From Lingula anatina (taxonomy: Eukaryota > Brachiopoda > Lingulata > Lingulida > Lingulidae): DNA of 64,000 nt. The notes beneath the pieces are model-generated. The model searched no databases and was not told the DNA's origin. It worked only from the letters and a program-made list of their open reading frames with translations. Shown one piece after another: positions 1-12,288 of this stretch. Both the position numbers and the translations under genes were made by a program. Position 1 is the stretch's first letter. Each line of letters starts with the position of its first letter. The DNA lies in NCBI RefSeq assembly GCF_001039355.2, contig NW_019775480.1:499314-563313 (forward strand), written 5' to 3'.

Positions 1-12
1 ACATTCTTTCAG

Positions 13-486
13 GTGTTCACTTACACTCCGAAGACTGTCAACCTTAAGGAGCACCTGGCAGCAGGACCCGTGTACCTTGACCAAGTGGTTCACCTGGCGG
101 TCCCTTTCAAAGTGATCTACGGCCAGTCTCTCACCCTCGAAGTCACCTTCTGCCCCAATACCCAGACCACCAATAAATACCATATAGACAGTACGGTGTT
201 TGGGATGGGCAGCGACGACTCCTTCGCCCAGTACGTGTGCAAAATGCTCCCGTGTGATGACCATCAGGATGTTATTGCCAGCAATCCATACCAGCTGCCC
301 CTGAACAGTGTCTCAGTGTCCACTACCACTGGGGATTTGACCACTCTGTATGTGACCGTAGTTGGCTGGGGAGGGGAGTATGATGACAGCGTGCACACAT
401 ATGTGGGCTCATTTATGTACGGTGCGACGTTGGCAGTTCAACCAACAAACGTCCTTGAAAGGAAATTGAAATACATCCCATATTAG
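13..486 (+). CDS. 3' terminal exon of an unrecognised protein (partial)
   Basis: An open frame of 157 codons follows a good splice acceptor (pyrimidine tract ending ttcag at 8-12) and ends in TAG at 484-486, so this is the last coding exon of a gene that starts upstream of the window. The segment looks like a beta-rich, possibly extracellular domain: alternating hydrophobic and polar residues, several Thr/Ser/Val runs and a few cysteines (one in FCPN, two in VCKMLPC). There is no transmembrane segment or obvious C-terminal signal. I do not recognise the family. The first codon shown is GTG (Val) read in phase 0 from the acceptor; it is not a start. No canonical AATAAA is obvious directly after the stop; an AT-rich 3' UTR runs into the MITE at 641. 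Confidence 0.6.
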   Translation: MFTYTPKTVNLKEHLAAGPVYLDQVVHLAVPFKVIYGQSLTLEVTFCPNTQTTNKYHIDSTVFGMGSDDSFAQYVCKMLPCDDHQDVIASNPYQLPLNSVSVSTTTGDLTTLYVTVVGWGGEYDDSVHTYVGSFMYGATLAVQPTNVLERKLKYIPY

Positions 487-640
487 TCATGGACAGTTCC
501 TCTCTACAACTTAAGGCACAAACAAGTTTTAGCTACTTTCACCACACTACATATTAGTATCTTTGATGAGAAGGAACAATCTGAGTAAAACAGTATTAAA
601 ATAAAAATGGTTTTTGGTATATTGATTTAATAGACTAAAG

Positions 641-857
641 CCCCCTTTACACTGGACGGCGTCCTTTCTGCGTCCAGCAGTACGGCCCGTTTGAGAGTGA
701 AAAAATAATAATACTTTACGTGCCAACAACTGGCCGATCATTGAGCATTCATTCTGCTACAAAGTCAATGCTCGTGCCTCCTTTTTACGACCACGGCGAT
801 GCCAATTTCATGGTCGCAGAAAGGAGGCAGAAAGGACGCCGTCCAGTGTAAAGGGGG
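641..857. mobile_element. MITE with 31-bp terminal inverted repeats
   Basis: The ends are inverted copies: 641-671 begins CCCCCTTTACACTGGACGGC and 827-857 is its reverse complement over about 31 bp, essentially without mismatch. The 155-bp interior has no open reading frame of note. This is the structure of a non-autonomous DNA transposon. No clear target-site duplication can be read, so the superfamily is not assigned. It lies just downstream of the preceding gene, possibly inside its 3' UTR. Confidence 0.8.
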
Positions 858-2226
858 TATAACTAAATTTTTAATGTGAAAAGCATGCAGATATTGTCTG
901 TTTTTATAAATGTTCCAATTTTTTTCCGTTTATTTTTTTAAGATGGTAAGTGTGACCGACTAAAGTGAAGAAAGCATTAAACGCATTAAATTATTTCTAA
1001 AGAAAAAATTAATGGGCACTAAAAATGCCAATAAAAAAGTTTATTCTGGAGAGTGAAATTTAATTACAAACTGGCATCAGTCACAGTATCCATTGACCAG
1101 CAAATTCTACACTTGAAACGGGAAGGTTATCGATAATTATAAAATCCGTTGATCGAACCACTGAGTGTGTGGTATTGGTATGGTGTCAATACAGCAGGAG
1201 GCCAGAGCCGTCTCCTGGTGTTTAAGTGGTGGTCCAATAGCATTTGATAATTTTAAGACATTTACAGTAATTTATGTTATGTTGTGTCCAACATGTGATT
1301 AAAATGAATAAATATTGAAGGTAAAGAAAATAGTATTTCCCTTTCTTAAAAAAGTCCTCTTTGACACCGGCAAAATGCTGATATTCCATGTTGATATTTT
1401 AGCAAACCCAGTTATTCCTCTTTCTTATTGAAACCAGTCGGTCTCTATAACATAACTGTTATTGGAAAATGAGATAACCACACAAAAATCACGCCTTCTT
1501 GCGCTATTTACTGCAATCATCATCGATCAAACAATGCCCTTTGTTCATTGAGTCGATTTCCCTTTTTGCATTATCCTGGCATCGCGGATATAAGTCCATA
1601 CAATAGCTGGGAGTGCTGACACAGCAAGATATCAATCAAATAAGTCAACCTTTTCCTTTTGATGCCTAGTCGCTTGTACTTATGAGAAATGATAGTTTCC
1701 GACACACTTCCCCCATATAGTCTTTTTCTTACGGCTCCGTTGCTTATGTCGTCCCTTGACAAATACATTTGATTCAGAGATTTAAGATCGGCGTCCTAAT
1801 GTCTTTGTGCTCATGTGCAATTGATAGGAATTGTTTTAGCAGAAATAACAAAAGAGATTGCTGCCACCGGCTTGGAAAAAACGTTTTCACTAAAACATTT
1901 CCAGAATAGATTGATACTACCTTACAATATATTACATTATACTGCACTTGAAATACTTCTTCTAGGGATAACCGAATGTGCTTGACAGAATTTGAGGTAA
2001 TGATCTGAGGACTGCTCTTAAACCGGGAGAGGATCGATACAGTCGATGACATCATATTGCATTTGAACATGGAACAACCGCATCCATCATCTTGCACAAG
2101 CTAGCATTTCTTGGTTTGTTGCCCACACGGACTCTTTTTATTCCAAAGTTTCGACATCTTTCGTAAATTGCAATAAAGCACGAAGTCAGACATTGGAGTC
2201 TGATTGAAAGATTGCGGAACTACAGT
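858..2226. other. Intergenic, no gene supported
   Basis: AT-rich sequence between the MITE and the lectin gene. Short open frames exist on the minus strand (best at about 1774-2097), but no start context, paired splice sites or recognisable domain supports them. The part close to 2227 should hold the lectin promoter and 5' UTR. No clear TATA box was identified. Confidence 0.5.
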
Positions 2227-5111
2227 ATGAATAATACTTCGTCAACTTTAACAGCAAAATCGTTTTGCTTTCTGGTGTGGCTCCTCGGATTATTTTGCCA
2301 GGAAGGTAAGTTTATCGAATTAAAAAAGCTTAAACTTTTTTCTTTAAAGTTTCATTGCTTTTGGAATATAAAAGGACTAGTGTTTGTTTATGATATCTTT
2401 AGTACGTATTAGTATTGGCTCGTAGGCATGGTTTTGATATTAAAAGTTAGCTTAAGACAACAGAAAAAAATGAAAGTCGATTGAATTTTCACAATTTTTT
2501 AGTTGGAACTTGTGACGTGCCATGGGAGCGATATGGACGAAATTGTTACAGATATTATGCATCAGTTGCGAACTATGATGACGCCAATGCTAACTGCGCG
2601 GCTGAGGGCGGCCACTTGGTGACAACAAAGACAGGGGATGTTCACAATTTTGTAATGGCACTAAGGTAATACATATCCTAGTTCAAAATGAAGTGCTAAA
2701 AATACTGACGGAAATTTTAATCCTAAAAACGGATTTTCATTATATTGACCTGATGAAAATTATGACTAAATATTAAAATTTATGAATAAAAAGTTTTACT
2801 CTGTGTAGATTACCATCGGCACCTTTTGGATCGTCAACAAACTGAAAACAACTCAGATATGTAAATTGATGCCAAGTGCTTCGTATCAAAACGCGGCTCT
2901 GTTTTGCCGGTCAGACGGAGAAACAAAACGTCTTTTATATAATTGTGGAAAATGCATGAGCAGAAGTCATGTTTAAAAAATTTATGGTTTCTGTGTGCGT
3001 ATTTTAATAAAAATTAATTTTCTAATTTTGGGGCGTCCAACATTCATCTACTCCAATATTGCATTGATTTCATAGATTTCATTTTTATAATGGTACAACA
3101 TATTAGTGACCATTGTTATCCAAGCCGTGTTGTTGGGTATTGCAGACCCTCAGGAGGGGACATGTGGATAGGGCTGAAGGATTTAACAGGGAATGCAATG
3201 ACGATGGGCCCGGCCGGAGACTGGCAGTGGGCAGACGGTTCACGTGGACCATTAAATTGGCAGACTTGGGCGGCATCCCAGTTAGGCGGTGAGTACAAAT
3301 ATAACTATTACCCGTTATTTTTCTCTGTAAGATGCAAGGCTTTTTAGAAAAAGAACACAAACTTGTATATGGCATTTGAACTGATGTTCAGGGCATTCTC
3401 TTCAATGAACAGTGCGGCTCTTCTCTAAGAGTGTAAAAGCTAGCGCACGACATGAATCCCTCTTATCCCAATAACTTTTAAATGTTTTGAAGTCAATAAT
3501 TGATACACGGCTTAGATTTACTACGAAAGAATTAAAGTGTTCTTTTTTTCACATCATTTCAGTTAATTAATTTTTTAAAAGAAATAAAAGCCGCTTTCTT
3601 ACCACTTGTAAACATTTGTTCTTCGACTGCTGTCTGAACTGTGCTACTGATGTGTCTATATCAAGGTTTTAGCATGATATGCTACTGTAATCATGATGAC
3701 GAAAAAGCGAAAAATTGTCAGTTTGAACTTTCCTTGGGTGGCACTGGTGGCATTGACCTTTAATACCATCACTGTTTCTGACATTTATTGAAACTATTCG
3801 CAACAGCAGGATAATTCATTTTAAGATTTTTTTTCTTGGTTTATTACTTTTGTAACATATCCTTCATCAGCTGCGTGAGGTCAACAATTACCCCTGGAAG
3901 CTCTGTGCAACGTTAAACATGAGTGTTGATAAAATTTCCCAGCTACACTTGACAAACAATTTTTCACAATTTAGAACATTCCAAAAATCCGGAATCCCTC
4001 AAATTTTACAATGTTCCAAGGATTGAAGCAATGCACTTGGTATGAAAATGAGACTTTAAGAAGCAAACATGATAAGCCGAGTATTGACAGCATCGAAATT
4101 AATTAATTCATTGAATATCTACAGTCGCTTTAAATGTAATATCCCATGTTGAATATTAACACTATGTATTTGACACTGCACTGAAACTTTTGGTTAGAAT
4201 TTTTAAAGGGCGTTGTTCTTTTTTACTGTACTTTTAGGCTCGTGTATAAGTCAAGATGGAACGCAAGGGAACGACTGGCTAAGAAATTCATGCACATCAC
4301 AGTTTGCATACATGTGTCAAAAGCCGCTAGGTAAGATATTTACTCATATGTACAGATTGTCATTTCAAAACAAAAGAGAGGAAATAGGTATATATATATT
4401 GAAACTACATTTAAAGCAAAAAATGTCTGCAAATAGTAACTCACTGAAAATACACGCAAAACTGCATTATTGAAAATTATGAATATTAAAAACCTGAGAC
4501 AAAACCCGACATCAAGGGTAATTGAACTGCCCCACATTATTGGTTCGTCCGTTGTCAAAAATCTATAAAGATAATGTGTTACGATGGATTGCAATCCAGC
4601 GAAGTTGGATTTTTACTTTGGACCATGTGTTGCATTCATTGTAATTCCCTGATACTGATTTTTAGTTTATTTGATGTACATGTATGTCTCTCAACTACCG
4701 CAGTTTAAAACGAGAGCAACACGTAAGCATTTCTGCCGATGCGATCTTAATTCTGCTGATGCATACCGAGCATTATAACATATTACTGAAGATATCTAGA
4801 AGTGCTGAGATATGACTTGGGTCCACATACACGAATGTTAACATTTTATTTCTTCAGGTAATAATGATGGATTGTGGCGAAAAACAAGAACATCCAAACA
4901 GGCCGACTCGAACCTTTCTACCAAAACGGAGTATGCAAGTACCCTGACCGAGTGCGCCATAAAGTGCCTGGGCGAACCTTCTTGCATTGCCTTCAACATT
5001 GGGCCAAGTGTACTGGGGAGACACGAATGTGTTATGTTTGATAATTATGGCAAAGACGATAACCTGTACACTGATAACGATGACTGGAATTTCTATGAGT
5101 TTGTTCAATAA
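2227..5111 (+). CDS. Secreted C-type lectin-like protein with C-terminal PAN/apple-like domain
   Basis: Five coding exons join in frame: 2227-2305, 2503-2665, 3146-3288, 4238-4330 and 4858-5111 (732 nt, 243 aa). All introns are GT/AG and the phases match (1, 2, 1, 1). Residues 1 to about 25 form a signal peptide with the hydrophobic core CFLVWLLGLFC. Residues about 30-158 are a C-type lectin-like domain: an N-terminal cysteine pair, the WIGL core (DMWIGLKDL), WQWADGS, and a final C...FAYMCQKP strand. The canonical EPN/QPD and WND calcium-sugar motifs are missing; ASQLGG and WLRN stand in their place, so calcium-dependent sugar binding is doubtful. Residues about 165-243 resemble a PAN/apple module (ECAIKCLGEPSCIAFN, later a Cys in HECVMFDN). 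Such proteins are typically secreted recognition or defence molecules; the ligand is unknown. The in-frame TTG at 2212 is not used; the first ATG is 2227. Confidence 0.82.
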
Positions 5112-7898
5112 TTTTATTGAACATTTATTTTTATTTTTCATACTTTAAAACTTTATTGGTATACCTTGTTTTCAAACACAATAAGAGTACGCATAGATAC
5201 AGTTAGCTTCAATTTTTAATAAAACTGTCTGAATTTTTTGCATCTTTTTGTCACCTCAGTGATAAAAACTACATAGCATGCACCAAATATGAACAGAAAT
5301 GTTCCATAATAATCCCTGCCGTCAGCACTGCAATTAATTTTCTGGCATTTACTCGTATCACAAACCAACATATGGATATTGTTTTTTGGTATGCCTTTTC
5401 TTTACAATCAGTGCAGTTAGAAAGAGAAAACGCACATTGAAATAAGCACTTGAGTAACACGTGCAGGAATACATCTGATATATAAAGTTTTACTGCATTT
5501 TAGTCTGCGGTAATCGAGAAGGCAGATAATTGGACAAGCATTTAATAAGTTAAATCGCCTTTATTTACAATCTGGTTAAAATTTATTGTCATTTAACTAG
5601 AAAAAATCTATGTTGTTTGGAGGGATGTCAAATAAGGTGGAGTTGCATGCTAACAGACTAAAACCACAGATTTTGCATGTTCAGCAGGTGAGTTGCAATA
5701 TCTGCCAGTGTATTCTATCTTAAACCTGGCGCCGAAACAACACATTTCTAAACATAGTAGCACATGAAACACCACGCCAACGGGCATTCTTTCAGGGGTT
5801 CACAGAGTGTCAAATAGGGGTAAATTCAAAAGTTGTTTTATTTTTTTTTTCGTCCAGACTATAAAAGTAGGCTATTTTTATCAACTGAAAGTAGAACCTT
5901 ATCCATAATGTATCATTCAACGCTCAATTTGGCAAATAACGAATACAGCGTATGAAATGCGAACGTCTGGGTGCATCACCTAAAGAAAAAGAGAAATGTT
6001 TTTTCAAGCTATTATTTCACCCTTGCGGACCGAGCAATCATTTAATTGGCCTCGAAATGACGACATTGGAATTAAGTTCACGTATGCATGCGTAGTTCCC
6101 ATGTCAAACATTTATCTGTCTGTGCACCGAAGATATACCTTTGAAAGTGACAAAATAAACAAATAAGAACTACATTGGCAAATCAGGTTTTTCCTAGCAT
6201 ATTGAGAAAAGTGTGCACGCAGCAGTGCACCACTTGAGTAAGATGTTTATCAAAGTTCGTGCCCTGCGGTCAATTACCTGATGCTATGTTTTCAGATTTC
6301 AGAAAGTTTTTTGAAGAATAAGTGAGAGGGCATTTGCTCCAAGGTTGGAGCCATAAACCCACCAGGTTGAAACCACGTGGCTTTTAGATCGCTGCTGATG
6401 TAGCCACGTGGTAGCCACGTGATCACATGGTGTGCTTAGTGAACGGGAATTATTTTGTTCAAAATTGTGGCGACAAACTTCCAAATACTAATCAAAAGGA
6501 CGGTTGTTTCTTGGGAAAAGCATTAAGGAGTATTAAGGACAGGGTGGGATATTGTATATGAAAGGAATCTCCCCTTTCTAGCCGACTAACTTTCAGAAAT
6601 ATAATACCTAAAAGTACCTGCGCACTTCAAATCACACGTAAAAATTGTAATAAAATACTTCCCCCATTTTCTACAGCTACGTAAAAGGTGTTCTGCACTT
6701 TGTTTGTGTGCGAAGTAAATGACCGCCTCTGAGAGAAACCACGCCATCAAACGTTCACTTTAAGACATACAGTCTAATTCAAACACGGTGCACGCGTCGG
6801 TCAACAGTCTCTGTGTGCTTAAGAACATCAGTACCAACACGTCTACAGTTGCACAGCACTACTTCGGCACATGTCAGAAACACATTTCGTTCCCAAATGA
6901 AAGAAGTACAACTGAATTGAAAACATGTTCAAGGTCAAAGACCTTAAGTCAATGTCCTAAGTTCACTCCGGTGTCATTTCAAAGCGTCGCCGTCGTTACA
7001 AAATTAGATTGCAGTTTCCGTAGTTTAAACAAGTCATCTTAATGCGCTATCTTAAGAAATGGTAATAGCCAATCTTTATTTTACACGTTATGTCTGTCTG
7101 TAATGATGTTTCCGACTCTTTCAATAGATATAGAAATAGAAATAGCTCGCGGCTACCTGTCAGCGACAAGAACTATTGGTATTCTTACACCGTTTAGAAA
7201 TCTATACCACTTGTTAACGGTGTGCACACGTGTTCGAAAGAAGTGCACCTAAGTTCAGTAAGTTGAATACTGTCCATAGATCCTTCTAGTGTTCATCCAA
7301 AAACCTTAGTCAAAGTAAGTGAGGTTAAACATAACGAACAGTCAAAATTAAATGTTGATAAGCAATTACACGAAGTAAGACAAAGCCAATGACCATTGGA
7401 ATTTTGATAGTATTACAATGAACCATGTTGGCACGGAAAGCTAACCTCTCTTATGCGCTGTATTTTGAAAAAGGTGTATAATCTGTATTCTAGCTTAATC
7501 ATACATGATTTGACACTGCCAATTATTTCCACTCGAATCAATTTGAATATTTAAACATAAATACAGGTAGGCCTACCATTATGATTTTATCTCGAGGCAC
7601 TGTGTTCTGATCATTGCCAACTGAGAACATCTTAATCAGATCTAGTCCAGATCAAATTATATTAGGTCTGCTTATCTAAACTCAGCTGTAATGCTTAAAC
7701 AAACGATGCATTCGCATGACATTTCGCAAAAACCGAGACGAAAGTTGAGATCTAGCGCTTGATCACACACGGGGACATTCACGTGCACACGCGCAATGCA
7801 GGAATGTCGATGTCGGCTCTGCGTTTCATATCGATGTCCATGGTAGCCAGGCCAAGAAATTTGAGAAACATTTGTGGAAACAAAACATCCGCTGTGCA
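5112..7898. other. Intergenic between convergent genes
   Basis: AT-rich region between the stop codons of the lectin (+) and RERG-like (-) genes, holding both 3' UTRs. No coding exon is supported. The only distinctive structure is a cluster of three CACGTG motifs at 6374-6421. Confidence 0.6.
6374..6421. promoter_or_regulatory. Cluster of three CACGTG E-boxes
   Basis: CACGTG occurs at 6374-6379, 6405-6410 and 6416-6421, two of them inside the perfect palindrome CCACGTGG. CACGTG is the classic binding site of bHLH factors of the USF, MYC/MAX and CLOCK types. It lies about 1.5 kb beyond the 3' end of the RERG-like gene and has no obvious promoter next to it, so its role is speculative. Confidence 0.3.
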
Positions 7899-10800
7899 TC
7901 AGCTGTCCATGAACCTGTTCAGCATTTTGTTAAACACTTGCCTAACTTGTTGTGCAGAACTTCTTCGACGTCTGTTTTCTATCGATTTTCTCCTTTTAAC
8001 CTCTCTATAGACCTCATGGAAAGCTTCCAGTATGTCCTCACCCCCCTCACACGCAGAGGTTTCAAAAAATGCACAAGCCAGTTCTGACGCAAGTCTTTCG
8101 CCTTCCTCAGTTGTCACCTGTCTCTGGCGTTCCAAATCAATTTTGTTACCAATAATTACACAGCTAACGTTTCTAGCCTTTTTCACTTCGTCAAAGTATT
8201 GTTTTAATGAGCTGACTTCGTCGAAGCTCGACCTGTCTGTTACACTATACACTACGATGAAACCATCTCCCCACCGGATGTGTCCTTCCTTGTTTATGGG
8301 GTCGTCCTGAAACGTGAAATGTTTAAATTAAAAAAAAAAATTAAAAATTTCAAAAAGATAATATTCAAACAATTTTCACCCACCAGGGGAAACACAATAA
8401 ACTTGTTACAAATGCTTGTCAGGACAGGCAGATTTTTAAGTAACTAACACAGATAAGACTAGAACCTCCGCCAAGGACTTGACATTGATAAATTGTGTTT
8501 GGTGTGACCACATTTATTGTGCGACATGTCAAGGTCATTGGTCATATCTCGTAATGCTAAAGAATCCTTTTTAAAATTTTGGATCCAGAAGATGATCCGA
8601 GTCACAGATCACCACCAAAACCTAATCACCCATTCTAACTTATCCTGAAAATTTGATCAAATTCTACCTGTAACTTTTTGAGTTAGGCAAGTGAAGAACG
8701 AGCATTAAAAAAACGGATATGAAAACTCAACCTCCTTGCTTGGCGGAGGTGACAATAGTTAACTTTAGTAAATGCTTCGATAACAATGATGAAAAGTGAA
8801 CACTTACCAATCCAGCGGTGTCCAATATCTCCAAAGCCACGTTTTCATCATCTATTGTTGTTTGGTGTTTATACGTGCACTCTGCAAGTGATAAAAATAT
8901 CTGTCACCACGGGCATTTTCCAAAAGAAACTGCACAGTTCACTAAACAACTGCTTATGTTTAAAATTTTGCAATATAGGTTGACATTCTGGAAGAGTCAT
9001 GAATTAAGAATATCTAAGTCGACCCAAGTACAGTGGATGTATATTGTTTTTATCGTTATCTTTGTACTCATTAAAACTTTATTACGTGACTATTTGAAAG
9101 GATTACATGAAAGGATTCCTAGAAATTCGAATAAAACGCCTGGAAACCTTTTATACATAAAAAACGAAATCAAGTTGTTTTAAATAACCTGCCACGTTAG
9201 TGAAGTTTAAAATGCAATCAATTTGCTGCATGGACGTGAATAAAAACCGCAACTGTATTGTAGGCACACCTCTGGGATCACAGTGGAACTCTCTTACTTC
9301 AAATTTCACTTAAACAATCCGCTCTCAAACCAATACATTATTCCGATATGATATAATCGTCATCATTTGACACGCTATGCCCTCATATTCAACACCCAGC
9401 AAGACTCCGCACATCGCAACAACAAACGAATTACAACACCCATCTTAACCCAGTTATGTCACAACTAACACACTGTCACACCCAGGTATCATCATTACTA
9501 CATATAATCGCTAGATTTACTCACCCAGTGTTGGGTCATAATCCCAGATGAAGCGCTTGGTCAGAAACCGGACGATAAGTGCTGCAAAAGATAACAATGT
9601 CTTTGTTACTTAGGGAACATAAATAGCAAAATAATTTAGTGATTGCCTCTTCGACTTGATTTAGAACCAACTTCTTAAGATAAAAATTACATAAACGGAT
9701 TTTTTACTTTCGTCACTTTATTGGTAATGCTAAACAAACTGAAGTCACTATCGAATCCAGAACTATTATATAAATGTCCAAATATTTCGCTGAAAACTCG
9801 CATTTACGGATGTTATAAAATACGCAGACAGCAGCACCAGTCATGATTATACAGCAATAATGAACCTCTGCGGAAACAGCTTACAACAAATTGAGAATAA
9901 CCACATACATTTCGGCAGTAATATTTAGGCGTCTTGACTTCTGTCATGCGTATAACAACAGAAATTGGCAAGGCTCATGAGAAAGTTAAACGTCCGGTAA
10001 AGAGGAAAAAATAAAACATATGGAGCACCTCGTGGCTGAAAAGGAACATATGAAGGTGTACTGACGGAAGGCTGAGGCAAATAAAGTCGGTGATGGCAGT
10101 TTTTGGCCCACGGCTTTTAAGCCCGTGTATAGTAACGTGGTCTGTCAAAAGGTGTTAACGACGAAGAGCGGGGACATGTGGTTAAATGGTCAAGTTATTT
10201 ATATATAATATGTGTGTTTTATAAGCGCTGCAGCTTCCCATTATCTTACACTTAGAATAATCTAATTATCCACTTATAGCACTTCATCTAACTTTTTATA
10301 AGCGTAATCATCGCTTACTTTCTACTTGAAGACTGTCAGATGGAACTGACACGCTACCGTGAAATGCCGAAGACGCATGCTTCCTTGTAATAGGCTCTAA
10401 CAACCTCGGCTGATTTTTAGGGATATGCATTTTTGCTAGTCTCTGCTGTGATCATTGGCAGTTCATCTTTCCGTTTAAAAATAGTGGTGCCAAAAAGGTT
10501 ATACAATATCTAAGAATCCTTTTTATTCCTTCTTGAAAAAATTTTGGGAAGTACAGTTTAGGAGCAGTATTGAACGTAATACTGGCAAAAAATCAAGTAA
10601 TTACAACTGTGAGTTATCTTTTTAGAAATCACACGCTGAAATAAGTGAGTTTATTGCTTTAGCCTTTTTTTTGCTTGGAAAGTGCACCCTAGCTCACGCG
10701 ACTAGGAAGAAAACTCGCAGATATGAACCTGTATGAAAGCTGCCTATTATTAAAGTGTGTCAGCCACATCTTTCTTCTCGTGGATTTCAATACTTAGATC

Positions 10801-12257
10801 CTGTTCATTCGTACAAAATGCTATCTCTCTTTTGAAGTTGACACAATAAATTCTTGTATTTTGATTTAAAACACAAACCAGAGTGGCTTCAAACCTGTAC
10901 AAGAGTTTTGAAAGAAAAGCAAGCTACATGTATCAGCTGGATAATGTGACCTATTCTGTACCCTCACGTTCACAAAGAGTTTACACTTGACTGTGTCCCC
11001 ACCCCCACACACCACTGCTACGACACTATGCGCACGACACTTCTTCAAATATTTACGTTTCATAACTTATGTAATGAGAGATGTATCGGTAAAAAACTTA
11101 AGATTTGGCAGCAAGCAATGGTAGTTGTTCTCAGTACGCAAACCAGACTACACCCCAATCACTCTTTCATTTCCGCAGTCACCGTACTAAACCATTGACA
11201 GAAAACGGTATCACTGTTTGAATAAAAAAAAAGAAAGAAAAGAAAAAAGTGTGAAACGTGCTACCACCACAATGGTACATGGTGTAAATATGGCATTGCC
11301 GCAGGACAAACAAAATAGGTTCAACAAATAAAACCCGGAATGAAATTACCATCGAAAACAAAGGCGGTGAGAAAAAGGACCAATAATTTACAGTATATCG
11401 ATGCCTGCTTCTTTCCGGATTCCTGGATATCCTACGAGAGTGGCACAGTGACTAAGCTTAAGCTGTTATCAATGTCTTACATGCCACTGTTAACCTATAT
11501 TTCGGTATCCCCTAACAAAATGTCATAAGACATATCCAAATATATTTATCTCATCGGACGACTTCAATGAAACGGGAAAACCCTGGTCTGCGCGCCTGTA
11601 TTCCTATAACAAGGAGAGATGAAGTTCGAACTTTCTTTATCGTTCGGTTTTACCAAGGAGTTAAAACAGATCTGTTGTATCTCCTTGGTTTTACATCCCG
11701 TAAAATAAAGACATTCCGCAGCACAACCTTGAACGTTCAACTATCAGCTGAGACCTTAGTTATGAAAGCTTGTTCTATGAGCAGTTTTTTCCTATTGCTA
11801 CTGGCGCAGTAGGATCGTGTTATTTTCGACCTAAATCAGAGCGCTGTCACTGGGCCCTGGGAGAGTTTACGTCTATATCGAACTCTTTAATACTTATGCG
11901 CTGTTAGGTAAAAACGCACAGTCGAGGGTGCTAAATGTGATACGGTAGTTCCATGCTTAAATATATCTAATTAGCGTCCCCATTCACCCTGGGGTATCCA
12001 AATGCAGGTCCAAAGTCACGTAGGTCGCGGGTTGAGTATCTTTTTTTGAAACCAAGCAATTTTTAGTTAGAATTCGTGTATGAATTGGCTGTGTAAGAGT
12101 CCTGGTAGTGGTAGATTTACTTGTTGGCCCATGATTAACTGCTGGAAGTGTGCCAGATACGTACAGATAGTATGAGCTTGGCAAGACGGACGATTGAACA
12201 TGAGGAACTATCTATTTATTTTGCAGACGTCCATGTCAGAGTAAAGGGTCACAAAAA

Positions 12258-12288
<31 letters not shown>

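Noticed and set aside
1774-2097. 107-codon minus-strand frame with several cysteines near its start
   Set aside because: It begins with a non-ATG codon; a plausible acceptor exists upstream but no good donor or partner exon was found, and no domain is recognisable.
3103-3375. Minus-strand frames opposite the lectin exon 3
   Set aside because: Shadows of the coding exon; the plus strand carries the lectin motifs and proper splice sites.
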